Shown in pieces: positions 16,156-29,200 of a stretch of 64,000 nt of DNA (positions are counted from its first letter, which is position 1; the number at the start of each line of letters is the position of its first letter). The stretch covers positions 857,001 through 921,000 of the forward strand of contig JACVVK020000145.1 of the NCBI GenBank assembly GCA_018292915.2, given 5' to 3'. The position numbers and the translations under genes are program-made. This DNA is from Batillaria attramentaria (Eukaryota; Mollusca; Gastropoda; Batillariidae). Under the pieces are notes generated by a model. It did not search any database. It was not told the DNA's origin and saw only the letters and a list, made by a program, of their open reading frames with translations.

Positions 16156-16635
16156 TCGAAAATTGGCACATTACGCCCGCACAGGGAAGACAGAAAATGT
16201 ATGGTTCATCTTCGCCGTGCCGATAGACTTTGTCTGAAAACAATCGACGCGTCCCCCTGTAAATAACGACCCGTTCAGCATTCACCTAGGTCTCTCTCTC
16301 AACGCCGAGAGAGGGGGGGCACTCCAGGTACAAGCTGCGAGATGTGCGGTAAGGAGTATTGTGCGAGCCACCGAGAGTGAGGGGGAGAGCAAGTCCGAAA
16401 GGTAAGTGGGTCATACAAAGCAAACAGACCGCTCACTGACTGACTGACTGACTGCTGGCCCCAGTTCAGTGTGTATGGTTTATGGGTCCTCGAACCTGCA
16501 AGACTGTGGGGGTGTGGTGTGCCGCTGGCGGCAGTGCCTCAGTCCGCAACACGTCAAAAGTTTTTGAGTGTTGCACTGGTCGCCGCATGCACGGCTCTCT
16601 CTTACCCGCCCCCACCGTCTCCCACTCCATCACTT

Positions 16636-16637
<2 letters not shown>

Positions 16638-16677
<40 letters not shown>
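16638..16677. repeat. (GT)n microsatellite
   Basis: Uninterrupted GT tract. Confidence 0.97.
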
Positions 16678-16678
<1 letters not shown>

Positions 16679-16878
16679 CATGCGACCTTCCCATGCAAGC
16701 ACCCTTCCAAAGTCGACGCCAGGCGTCAAAAGGTTTTCATGTCTCAGTCTGCTGCACACCTACTGGTGCCTTGCCATGTGGGGCAGTTGCAACATGCGGC
16801 ACGTGCACAAGCCGCTGGTCACGTGATAATAGGCAAATGTCACGGGACACACCCACCCCCACCCCCTCCCCCATTCCT

Positions 16879-16879
<1 letters not shown>

Positions 16880-16910
<31 letters not shown>
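16880..16910. repeat. Homopolymer C31
   Basis: Thirty-one consecutive C, preceded by C-rich (CCCCCAC)n sequence; G-quadruplex capable on the minus strand. Confidence 0.95.
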
Positions 16911-17237
16911 ACTACCCTGGCTTCTTTACTCTCCAGACAGCCCGACACCGACGGCACGGTTTCAGGACGATCTACAGAGGTTAGACAATCTTCCCACGAT
17001 ATTCTGGCTCACAAATCGTTCTGAGCTGTTGTGTTGGTGTCTAGGATCGCACAACTATTACACACACATGCACACTTTCAGCCTCCGATCGCCTGGCATG
17101 GAGCCAGAAAAAAGTGTTGCTGTCACTCGCTCACTGAATAGCAAAGCACCGAACCGCCCGTTTTGAGTTTAGTTCGCACAGCCAGCACTGACACGGCTGC
17201 GCACTACGTTCAGGACTTCACTTATCATTCAGGGTGG

Positions 17238-17290
17238 GTGGGTGGGTGGGTGTTTGGGGGTTTAACGTCCTTTTCCACCACATACGCTTA
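17238..17290 (-). mobile_element. SINE family 1, 3' fragment
   Basis: GTGTTTGGGGGTTTAACGTCCTTTTCCACCACATACG matches the tail side of the SINE at 27395-27558; the tRNA-like head is absent. Confidence 0.7.
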
Positions 17291-17854
17291 TCATTCAGGA
17301 TAGACTAGTTCGAACGCAACTGTTCCAAAGCAGACGCTGCCATTCAGTGAGGCACGGCCGGCTAACCCTCTTCTGGAATCGAGCTGTCACACGTGCACTC
17401 ATTGGCTTACAAGCACCAGCCTAATTTCCTCCCTCGCACTATCTCCCCGTGTAACGACTGGGTGCGCGCGCGTCAGTATTTATAGCCGTTATTACCAGGT
17501 TGTCTGAGTTATGGTGCTCAGCTCTGGCACAAACAACTTTACGGGTACCGGCACCGTACTGTACTACGAAAAACTTAGTCCCCTGACTGTGGACTGCCAC
17601 AGTCTCTACTTCAGAATACCAAAATTGTCACTTCTTAGTTCAGTGAGCTGGCTTTTCGCTTACATTATCAACACAATACTGACTGGGTGGTCGGAGAGTA
17701 GATCCACAGTGGACCGTACGCTGATCCTCAACGACAGACAAGACAAATTTGAATTTCCCCAACTTTCGGCTGAAGAGCCTTCCTCGCATAACAAACACAT
17801 TAACTCAATTCCTACAAAGTAAGTTTGGGGTTGTGCTTGCCTCACACACACAAA

Positions 17855-18005
17855 AAAAATCACATTTATGTCTGCATGAATTTAATTTTCGTTTAGTGGG
17901 AGTGTTGCACTTTGATTATACTTGTGTTTGCTGCAAGAAGAGCCGTGAAGGAATCGGTAATCCTGCATGATTTTAGCATACAGGGCAAAAACCGAAAAAG
18001 AGCAA
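17855..18005 (+). repeat. Dispersed repeat family 5, copy 1
   Basis: Shares TTATGTCTGCATG.ATTTA, GTGGGAGTGT..TTGCACT.TGATTA, and GATT.T.GCATACAGGGC with 31895-32046 in the same orientation. A (TA)n hairpin-like tract follows at 18018-18055. Confidence 0.75.
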
Positions 18006-18170
18006 AACAATTAAAAAAATTATATATATATATATGTATATATAATTTTTTTTTAAATGTCACTTATGTGGGGACAATCATGCGCAGTACGAAACGTGTT
18101 AAAGGGCAGCGCTGCTAATGTCGAGCTGTCTATTTAATCGTGCTAATTAAAATTTTAAAGTGAAGAACGT

Positions 18171-18171
<1 letters not shown>

Positions 18172-18235
<64 letters not shown>
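18172..18235. repeat. (CA)n microsatellite
   Basis: Uninterrupted CA tract. Confidence 0.97.
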
Positions 18236-18238
<3 letters not shown>

Positions 18239-18808
18239 CCCCTGCAACCATTCAGGGGGTAAGCTCTCTGATTCAACGTCATGAAAGGCATTACAGTTCT
18301 ATACAACCAGAATGATACAGACGAGCAAACTCTGAGACGTTGAACCAGCCCAAACCGAAGACAGGCAGAGAGCGTCTTGGCATTAATACTTAATGAGCGA
18401 TCTCACTTGAATTCACATTTGAACATGACACTTACGTTTCCACGTCTAGCTGCACCCCCCTCCCACCCCCCCACCCCCCGCCCCCCTTTCTTCCAATGCA
18501 CACCACCCCATCCCCCGTCTCGTCCTCAGCGGCCACAAACCCTAGGCAGTTAACCGGATTTTTGCAAGATTGTAATGGTCAGGGCAGCCCAGTGTATTTC
18601 AGTGGAACTGTTTGTAGGTAATGGTTCTGGTGCAGTTTCTGGTAGACGGTGAATCAAGGCAGTAACAGTAAAGGAAGGTTGGCGTATACTGCACTGGTCT
18701 GTGCCACGTGGCTGGCACCTGATGCCTTCATTCTCTGCCGCAAGCAATTCACCTGACATTTCTAACAACACAATGCCAGCCCATGAGATGAGGTGGGGTG
18801 CTCGTCTC

Positions 18809-18812
<4 letters not shown>

Positions 18813-18849
<37 letters not shown>

Positions 18850-19040
18850 GACCTCTCGCCAATCACCTTATACAGTGTAATGTCGTGTAGATGTACTTGG
18901 CTCAAGCGCCAAAACTTTGTCACCATATTCACTGTAATTTCGTCAACATATACTTGGCTCACGCCTAAACTTTCAATCACCATATCCACTATAATGCCGT
19001 CTATATATACTTAATCTCAAACGCCCAAACCTATAACCAC
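18813..19040. repeat. (GA)n tract followed by a three-unit tandem repeat of about 65 bp
   Basis: GA at 18813-18845. Then CACC.TAT.CA.TGTAAT.TCGT..A..TATACTTGGCTCA-type units near 18862, 18920 and 18978 end in CGCC.AAAC.T. Confidence 0.8.
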
Positions 19041-20917
19041 TGTATGCCGGCCACTGCAAAAAAAGAAAGGCACTCAGTGGTGGTGCATGAAAGATACCAT
19101 CAAATGAACAGGTATTTCTGCATGGTGTATTGTCAAGGGCAAAAAAAAAAAAAAAAAGAGGAAACTTTCCTTGGTGTCTGGCCGCCGATTACCAACAATT
19201 AACACAATGAAATCACACACCGCAGGATCTAATGTCTCCCTGCATTAATGTGTCACCTGAGCCATTGCGTTGGCAAACAGCACAGCACGGGTGCACAGTA
19301 CACGTACGCCGACTAGGCACCGCCTCTCTGTATATGTATAAGCCCGAAAAACCAACCCTCCCCAAAAGACTTGTGCCAAAAGGCCACCGATGCTTTTGAT
19401 TTCCTATTGTTCTGAGCAGGGAAAGAGGGCAAAGCACAAGGGACCCGAACGGCAAAAAGCCGGAAATTCGCTCCTGCTGTTTTTCTCTTTCTTGGGTCGA
19501 GGTCAGTAGCAACCCCGGGCTAACGCCAGGAAAACGCAGGGAAAACGACGCCTCTACGAACTATACAGAGACCGAACATGAATTCATAAACAGCTATCCT
19601 GAACGACAACCACATGCTGCATCGTCCAAAGCCTACGCTACACTAACCATGCATGGGTGTCAAATAACAAAGGCCCAAAATTCGCTTACACGACAACAGA
19701 CGAAACAAAACTGGTTCAAATCAGTTTCATGTCAGAAATCTTTAGGGAGACAAACAACCAACTTCAAGGACATCGCTTCTCAGCAGCAATGCAAGCAAGG
19801 GTGTGATATGTTTACGAAAAATTTGCCTGCGACAATGCGCACCCATTTGTAGCGCATGCAAACTGAAACCAACACCCGCAAGTGGAGTCATGTGTGTGCG
19901 TGTGCAACATACAAATAACCTATGATGCAATATCTTCAAGAGCAGGCCCAAGGATTCCACCAAGGACTGCTATTTATGACACCACACAAAAACGCGCTTT
20001 CAACATTTTGCCACGACCCTTCAAGAAAACATCTTCTGTTTGTGTTTGTTGGTCATGCTACAGTTTGTACACAAACATCCACTCCTAGGTAGTTTCTCCA
20101 TACATCAACACCACATTTCTTCCTTCAGCAGGCTTTGCTGACTTGTGGGGTGGAGCAGAAGCCAAATGTACACAGTTTCCCCATGTAAAGGGAGGTAATT
20201 GGTCTCTAAGGGAAGTAACTCTCGCCGCCCTTATCAGCACTATCATGCCAGTTTGTCAGCACTTTGCCAGCTGATGCACTGGACAGGAAGAAGCACTATG
20301 TATGGGGGGCAGGCTTGAAGACCTGAACAATTCCCGCTTCTTTATCCCTATCTAACACTGGAAATGGCATAGACTGCCCTGCCCTCTTTTCAAATTCCGT
20401 TCTGTATCCACGCCCATGTCACACCCCTGTCTCCCACCATTCACTACTTGGATACAGGAACTTTCAGGTCAATAAGTATCTACATGAATCTCTCCTCCTC
20501 CCCCCCCCCCCCCATCCCCCTTCTCGCTCTCTGATACTGCCGTTTCTTTCCACAACCGGTGCTGACTCTGCCTCTATCTGGTTCACTGCACACCATCCTG
20601 CCCTCGCCGAGCCGAGGCTTATCAGTCCACTTATAATATTTGTCAAAGACACTAACTTCTGGATTTTAATTTTAAAACTCTTCCAGGTAACACTGTACAC
20701 CAAGCTTTAATTCAAGACCAGTATTGTCTTAAGCTTAGGTTCAGGGAAACAATTTGTCAAGCTGAGACCGATTAAAAAACTGAAGGTGTTATGACGTTAT
20801 ATCTGGACTGATGCAGCCCTGAACATGACAAGCTTGCAGCTTTCAAACAGGAAATGCAAATAAACACACATAATGAACATCGTTGCATATTGTAAAATGT
20901 GGTCTGTCAAGTATGTG

Positions 20918-20918
<1 letters not shown>
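19041..20918. other. PDZ-RhoGEF downstream/intron, nothing recognised
   Basis: A17 run at 19141-19157, C-run at 20500-20513; otherwise unremarkable. Confidence 0.5.

Positions 20919-20990
<72 letters not shown>
20919..20990. repeat. (CA)n microsatellite within a PDZ-RhoGEF intron
   Basis: A 72-bp CA tract. In gene sense it is (TG)36 starting about 55 nt after the exon-5 donor. Confidence 0.97.
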
Positions 20991-20993
<3 letters not shown>

Positions 20994-21045
20994 CACCTGT
21001 GACAGACACTCGGACTTGAAGGTCGCACTAGCTAGGTGTACTCAC

Positions 21046-21103
21046 ATTTGATGAGTTTGACCACGTCAATATGGTTCCGGTTCGTGACCAGGGTCCCGTT
21101 CAC
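21046..21103 (-). CDS. PDZ-RhoGEF coding exon 5 (PDZ helix B)
   Basis: A 58-nt exon with acceptor TTTCCAG and donor AAAT|GTGAGT. It encodes [19 protein letters not shown], covering the strand-D VNG motif and the PDZ αB helix with the ligand-contacting His at its start. It leaves in phase 1 with a T, as expected if the next codon is Ser (TCN), as in LARG. A (TG)n tract starts about 55 nt into the downstream intron. Confidence 0.94.
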
Positions 21104-24100
21104 CTGGAAAAAAACATTACAAAAGAAAATCAACACATCATCTCAATGACGAGTTTGTAACACTAGCAATGGCACCTCTCAATGTACACAATACACCCAT
21201 GCTTACTTTCATACCCGCAGGAACACAATATCATGCTATAAGCATCACAAAAAATGCACCTCATTACCTAGAAATACCTCCTTTGTCAGATCTTCCCATG
21301 AACCCATTCTGTCACTGTGGGGGCGCTGGGTAAGAACTGCGCAACAAAGGGCGGCCAAAAACACAGTCCACAAGACACACAGGTATGCTTGCTCCAACAC
21401 CCTTCCATCTACCCCTATCCCCCTCCCGTTTTGACTTCCTGGGAGGGAAACATTATCTTGCAAAACAGTGTATCCTCTAAGGACCTGGAGGGTATCTAAA
21501 TCTAATTTACTATCCAGGCAAAGGGAGTTAAGAGTTCTGTTGTGTCTGATAAGAATGTATACTCTACAACCTTCCCCAAAAACTGGCAGGCTAAAACTGA
21601 TTTCACTGCTTGTATTTTACCATTATGTATTCAAAACAGGAACAGCCAGTGTTCTCAGCTGTTCAATCTTTTCTGTGTGAGATTTTATGTGACTACTAAA
21701 AAAAAAAAAAAAAAAAATTGGATAAATTTATCAGCTTCAAGCCTTACTATAACAGGAATCTGAGCTTGTTACAGGACTATGTAGCTGGTACTTTTACAGT
21801 CAGCTTTACAGAGCAGGTGAGTGAAGGTATGACTACAAGTGAGTGAAACTACCTCAAACTGAGATACTGTACTGTACATGTAGATCACTTTTCCTCAACA
21901 CCATCCAAATTATTCTTGGGGAAATACTGTTCAAACCTTTCTTTAGCAGTACAGTGTGAACCTCCTCCACCCAGACTCACACCTTTTACTGCGGAAGAAT
22001 TAAGAAATTTATGTTAATAAAAAAAATACTGCAGTCTTCTCGTTTTCCTCATTTCTTTTTCTTAAAATCAAAATGGTCCCGTTGTTGTTTGTTGGGGAGC
22101 CAAAATAGCCGAATGGTAGAGCGTTGGACTTTTAATGCTCGGGTCTCGAGTTCGAATCCTGCTGGGGCAATATTTGTGCTGGCCTTTTTCCCCGTTGCCC
22201 AGTCTTTGATATCACCCATACGGGAGTTACTGAAATTCCCACCAGCCCACTCCCTTGTTGTTTGTAGTTTACAGCAGTGCCTGCTTCAATCATTCTCTCT
22301 CTCTCTCTGCTGATCATACAGACACTAACGGGAAACGATGCGTTACCGTTACTCCGCGGATCGCTGTAAAGCAGCTCTCCGACCTGAAGCAATCTCCATC
22401 AACGACCCACCTCCCGCAGACTACCGCGGATCAAATAGGTGAAGCGATTCTGTTTTCGCGCCCCGGCCACCACCACCAGCCCCTACAACCACCACCACCT
22501 TCTCATTGTGTATGCTCTACAACACCCACCACCACACGACCCATACCACCACCTTCCCTTCCTGTGTGTTCTACCTGAGGCTGCGCAGGCTAGCACAACA
22601 TTCCTGCTTGCTATCACCTATGCCATGAACAAATTATTAGATGCTTTCCGCAATCCACGGCCACCGAGTTATATAGCAGCAGGCACAGACTGGGTACGGC
22701 AGAAATGGTGCTCTAACTCTGTGGCTAGCTGTCAGAGGCTCGGCCATCTCCGTCGCTTCTGGTAATCAACTCGTGTCAGCGGTTTCGCCTGATGACGCTC
22801 CGGATGTAACGGAGTACTGTTGGGTATTGGTCCGTGGTCTGACCTACTGACCCAGTAAGTACTGTCCTCTGGCTGTTCGCTGACAGCAGTTACTAACTGT
22901 TAGTGCGTGACATGGTTATGTTTTTGCCCCCCCCCCCTTTTTTTTTTTAAAAACTACATCTACATCAAAACATGCCTGTCTTTGTAAATGCAACACTTAG
23001 AAACACTGTAGACTGAGGTATCTTCTGTCAAGTTATGGGTTCCCATCAAAATGCCCTTCATACAAGTACGCTAGCATGTAACCTATCACTCTTGTAAAAA
23101 ATTATGAAATCCAGATCTAGGTCTACTGACCCGGTAAGTAGCGTCCTTCGGATGTTCGCTAACATCAGTGACAGTGTTTTACTTTTACATCTTGTGTGTG
23201 ACATAATGTTTTTGAACCCCCCCCCCCCCCCCCCCCGTTTTATTAAGCAAAACAGTCTTGATCTGTTATACAAGTAGCTTAGCAAGGACAAGATCTGCGC
23301 ACCTAATCTTTTATCCTTGGAAAATAAAGTTTTGTTTGTTCGTTCGTAAGTGGAACACTTACTGTCGCTGCGCGTCTCCTTTCAAATCATGGGTTTGCAT
23401 TAAAAGGCTCTACATGTACTCCAGCAGGTATCACAGAAATTGTGTAAATGGAAATAACAAATGAACCAAGGTATATAATTATACGTGTTTCTCACAGATT
23501 CCATACTGATTCTGTTTCCTTCCTGGTTTTGGTACTTCACAAGGGGTTCATATCAATGGGAACTGTAACAGGTTGAATGTCCTGGCTGATTGTAAAGTAT
23601 AGGGCATTTGTCCTGAATCATGGTGACTATTGCGTAGAAACAATAGGTTCTATGTTTGCCTTGGTGAGAAAATCAGCCTATGACTGATGTCGGACGCAGA
23701 TACGAATGCCTGCTTTACTGATAGTTTTTGGTAGCAGTAATTTACAAGTCAGTGTGTGTGAGATACTTGAGCCGCACAAAAACAAGCCCCTCCCCCCCCC
23801 CCCCCCACCCAAGAAAAAAAAATCAGCTTCACTTACTGCATGTGTCACACAGTCACAAAATTAATCAACTTTCTCTGCCGAAAGCCACATACATACACAT
23901 ACACGTAAGTCAAACCTACTACTACTACTACCGACTCTGCAGTCAATCACTATTAATAACCACACACACACACATGTGACACAAAAACGGCTCCCTTAGT
24001 ATTCCACGCTTCAAAGCGCACAGCCACATAGAGTCCCTGCAGGTAAACAAGCCTCCGGTTTCAGGTAAACAGGCAGCAGAATGGGGACCCCCTCTCGCTA

Positions 24101-26174
24101 CATGACCCCAATTCCACGCTGCCCAGGTAGAGGCGGCGGCAGGTGGAGGTAAGACTGGGACGGGGAGGGGGGAGGTTTTGGGTGGAGTGGTTTATCACCT
24201 GTGACAGGCAACCGCTGCATGTCACATGACGCAGTGCTGTCACCGCCTGGCTTATCCATCTTCATTTTGCCCGCAGTACACCTTATTAAATGTAGGATGG
24301 GAAAGGCTGTAGGTTAAACTAGGGGTTGAATCACCATCCATGTTTTGAATCCGCCTTGATTTTACAGCATATGACTCAAAGTGTGTGCATTTTGGTCCTC
24401 ACTGCTGCGAAGGGTGCGCGTATCCAGAATACACAGATGACAATGAAACAGACCTTCTAAAGGGCTAAAGAAAAAAAAGAAAAAAAGCACCGACAGGTGT
24501 GCCTCCGCGCAAATGGGGTGGGTCCCTCACGAAATGAAATGTCTTGATGCTGGTAGTCAAGAGAACAAAAGGACTCAAACTCTCGTGCGTTCCTGTCTAC
24601 GGGCGCCACGCACTGACCACACACAAGTCACAATGAAAACTCGAAAACATCACACAACAGAGCTTTCCACACTCTGCCAAATGACGCAGGTATGTTTCTA
24701 TGTCCTCTTCGCTGGTTTAAAAGGGTGGATGGGTGGTCGAGGTGGTGGTGGTGGTGGTGGGGGGTGGTGGTGGGGGTTTTGGCTTCAGCACAGCAATTGT
24801 TTTCACAAATAAGCTGGCAAACGTCAATATTAATATCAAATTGCTGAAGTTTTGAGGGGCAGCCTGACTGCAGCCAAGATGAAAATAGCATTTGGCAGAG
24901 CGTACAGACCTGAAGTAAACAGTTTGGAACTGCGATGCTACATAGCATGCTACCGTTTTGCAACAGCCGTCCACACATTACACTAACAATTCAAGAACAT
25001 GCACTTCAACTTCAGCACAAGTACCGTACTCAGTATTTTCATGAGGTAAGAGCTTAAAAAGCACACAGCTGTCAGATATTCAGACATAGCCATTTTGTTG
25101 TAAATCCATCCACTTACACTTTTTTTTTGTTTTTGCCCCTTCTGAATACATAAACTAAGATTAAATAGTGAACTAAACTATGTTTTGAAACAGTTTCGCT
25201 TGTGAATGCGGCTGTACGCTCGAAATACTCTTGATAATTAGTGTTGCTCTTAATGCAATACAATGTATTTTACACTTTGCGCGAGTGGTCAAACTTTCAA
25301 ATTCTATGACTGTTGTTGACACAACTCTCACTCAGTGTATTAGCCACGTCACTGAGTACGCTTCTGCTGGCTCAGTGCTGGCATTTGAGATGCTGTAACT
25401 GAGCAGGTGTCTAAGTGGTGATAGACTCCCATGACAACAGCTCAGAACGATCTGTGTGCATTGAAAAAAAAAATTATAAAGATTGGTCCTTTAAAAGGAC
25501 CAACAAACTTTATTCTGTTCTTGCTTAGCTTATATGTTACAGTGTTTTCCGGCAGGAGGAATGAGGAGGCAAATGTCATAACAATGAAAACAGTTTTACC
25601 AGCAGCACTATTGTTTCCTCCACTGGTGAGCAACAAAAATCAGGGCATTCACAGCCCCAACTCTTGAACGAAACCAAACGAAACGCACGCAACTGCTTGG
25701 TGACTGTGAAGTATGCTACTGACACATTTTCTTTCATCTTTGACACAATCTCTCTGTCTTCCCTTTCCCCCACCCACCCTCTTGCTATGCACAGCCACGG
25801 TTATCATTTTCGGCTACAAGGAGAGCTAGACGAAACTGCCGTCATACCTACGTGTACAAATTGAAAACGCTTCTTAACGATCTTCACCGAAAAAAACCCG
25901 CAAAGCAGCGTTCAAGTGCCACTAGCAGTGCTTGCCAACAGCACTGATCCGATGCAGTGCTTTACGTGCTGATCAAAGACTGCGGCCAGAGTCACAATGA
26001 GAGAGGAAGCGCTACACCTCCAGTCAAAACTGCCGTTATGGTTAAGAATGTGTGGAACGGGCGGAATCCTCACAAAAACAGGTTTGCTGCACAAGTGGTA
26101 CCTACTTACCTAGTCCTAGAAACAACAGTGGGGTGTCTGTCTGTTTGGGTCAATAGTTTGTCCACGCTTCTGAT

Positions 26175-26206
<32 letters not shown>

Positions 26207-29200
26207 AATGAGTAGCAGAATGTATGCCAGTGGTCGTTGGTGTAACATTTTATTCTATGGTGCTCAAGTCTTTTTTGTTTTTTGTCCCCCCCCCCCCCCC
26301 ATTCAGCCTCCCCGCAAATGGACTGGGGATACCAAAACTCAGTGTTTGTTTGCAGGCCTGTAGACACTTAGGCAAGCCGATTTTCGATCACTCCATGCAG
26401 TTATGGACTTATCCCGAAAAATCTACCTCAGCCCTGAGGTAGCCTGTGCACAGTCCCTCACCAACCCTGTGCACCAGACAGCATGGGATTCTACAGCTTA
26501 GTCCCTAGTACATGTACTATATTTTAGAAGTGTCTGTGTTTACCAGTAAATCATTATCATTATTGCTGTTGTTCTGCCTAGCAGTTTTTTTTAATTTTTA
26601 TCACTATTATTATATTCATCATCATGATAAAAAATGTTGCCAAGACTAAAAATATCCAGACCACTACCACTCTTATTGTTTATTATCAATACACGATGCC
26701 TTCTATGTAAGAAAAAAATAAAGACTGGACACACTGGTATCTAATGGGATCCTACATACTGTGACAGGGGGGAAATCTTCTACACGTACACGTAATTTGC
26801 AGTATTCCTCAGGGTCAAGTTCAAAAGTGCAAGAGCAAACAGTATATGTACGCAACTGTCAGTACTTTTTGTACATGTACAACACAGAGAAAAAAAATCA
26901 AATAAAAGGATTTATAACAGAGAGGGAAGAATAGAATATGCTATAATTAATGCATGCTGCAAACATGTAAAAATTTAAAAAATTGAAAATGAAATTTTTA
27001 TGGGAATGCTCATACCTTGACAATGCGATCGTCCTTCTGCACACCTGCCTTTGCAGCCGCCCCATCTGAAACACACATTAAAAATTCAGTCATTACTCCG
27101 GTCCACACTCTCCTTACGACCACTATCTGGAAAATGTGTGCACAGGTTAAAAAGGCAGGAGACACAGCTGTTACTGGTAGCAACCACCACATGAACACGA
27201 CATAAAAATGAAACTAATTAAAAATTTACAGACATGCTTTCCAACTGGAGTCACATTTTCGGACTTGCGAAAGACACTGCAATGGCAAAACAGCAACCTT
27301 ATCTAGGGGAGATAACCTCTCCTGTCTTGCGTGAAGTCAGATACTGCTGCACTGCTGTGCCCATCACTTCTAAAATGGGTGCAGGTGGGCTAAGTGGGTG
27401 TTTGGGAGTTTAACATCCTTTTCCACCACATACGGGTGATATCAAAGACGGGGCAACGACGAAAAGGCCAGCACAAATATTTAGCCCCAGCCGGGGTTCA
27501 AACTCATACCCAAGCCTTGGAAGTCCAACACTCTACCATTCGGCCACCCCGGCTCCCCTAAAAAGGGGTGCGGAATTTTTCTTTCAAGTAATGACAGAAC
27601 TGACTTTATCACCTAATTCAAATTCTTTTTCATTTCTACTAGTAGTGGGTGGGAGGGGGTGGGGGTGGGGGGTATCCTCTTACAATTATTCTTTTTCCTC
27701 CCGATCAATAACAAAATTTCTTGCTGGGCCTGAGAGGTACATGAACACTGCTCCTAGCACAAGACAAGGGCAGCTACACTCCAAGGGAAGCAACTCTTCC
27801 GTGGAACTGTAGCATTTCACCCGGTAAGCAGGTCAGGTTGAAAGTGACATGCTGCTGACAAGTGACCTGTAAGGTGGGATTTCTTGAGAGACTTTTCAAG
27901 AGCAGATTAAATACAGTCTGTTAACCCTGTCATGTAGCAAAGCCGCCCTGATAGCAGCGCGCAGAAAGCTCAGCTGTGGGGGAAGCGACAATTTGCGCTC
28001 CCTGACATTCTCTTAAAACTTTCTGATACAAGGACACCTATCAGTGAAAAAAAAAAAAAAAAAAATGAAAAAGAAACTCTGTGATACCTAAACATGGATA
28101 AGTACATTAAAACAAAAGAGAAAGCTCACTAGACCCTCTTCTATCACAGCACAGTACAGACTGGGGAATTGCTGAGGGGAAAAAAACCCAACTGAAACCT
28201 AGTTTGGGGTGCAGAGGCACTGGCCTGCTAGGGGAACACAGGGGCAATGCCCCACTGAAGAGAACAAATTTTAGCATTTCTACAGGCATTTAGTAGCATC
28301 TCCTGACATCCAAAAGTAAAATCGGTGCTTCAAAAATGAAGTTAGACTGTCCCATAATTATGGCATTTTACGTATCATGATAGTGTGTGCAAACTTTTTC
28401 CTCCTATCTTTTCTTTATACTGTTTTGGCTGAGAGGAGAGGAAATTTGGCTGAAAATTACGAAGACTGAAAAATCCCCAGCCTGACAGTGACAATTACTG
28501 GAAAATGGGGGTGAAAGCTGACATGGTTTTTTATTCCTCTTAAGTTCAGCCCGAAAAATCACGTGCTCGCCGGTGCACAGAACAGGGGAGGGACAGCATG
28601 TAGGTCACCTCAAGTCTTTTCCTACCTGCTCAGGAAGTGTCCTTTTCTTCCCCCAACAACACAGGACTTAAAATTCTCCCAACATACCTTGTTTCACAGA
28701 AGCGACGTAGACAGGGTTGTCACCACTGACGGTCAGGCCATAGCCGCGCTCGTCTTTCTGGATGATGACGCATCGCTGTACCAGCCCCACCACTGCACAA
28801 GAAACATTTACAACGCTTGTACGTCATGTTCCCTGACAATGGAGGAAACAACTATAGTCTACGCCTGGCGACAACAGAATAAACCAGGCAACACTCTGAC
28901 TAATTTGTCTAACACACACGCTTTTGGACAATACAATTATTTTATGCATTCCCAGGAACATCATATATGCACGCACATTAAAACCTAGTTTACATACAAG
29001 TTTATGATACAGTCGAACCTGCCAAGGCGGTCACCTGTATAAGCCAAACCACTGTCTAACCTGGTCACCCCAGAGGATCCCCTGACACACTAGCTGTTGA
29101 CATGACACCCTGGATAACCCGGTCACCCTGTCTAAGGTGGTCAGTTTAACCCAGTCCCTTGGGTGACCGCCTTACACAGGTTTGACTGTACTATAAAACA

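Larger units (their letters stand above)
16156..17237. other. Unassigned apart from (GT)n and C31
   Basis: A CTGA repeat (16434-16454), the (GT)n tract and C31 are present; no exon supported. Confidence 0.5.

Noticed and set aside
17511..17822. 103-codon ATG-started open frame of ordinary composition
   Set aside because: No family resemblance, no splice partner, and a length expected by chance in 64 kb of six frames.
22110..22170. Functional tRNA gene
   Set aside because: A and B boxes are present but the acceptor and anticodon arms do not pair. The same body recurs at four other loci, so it is a SINE.
28563..28988. 141-codon plus-strand open frame
   Set aside because: It is the antisense of the confirmed PDZ exon 3 and flanking intron, with no domain of its own.
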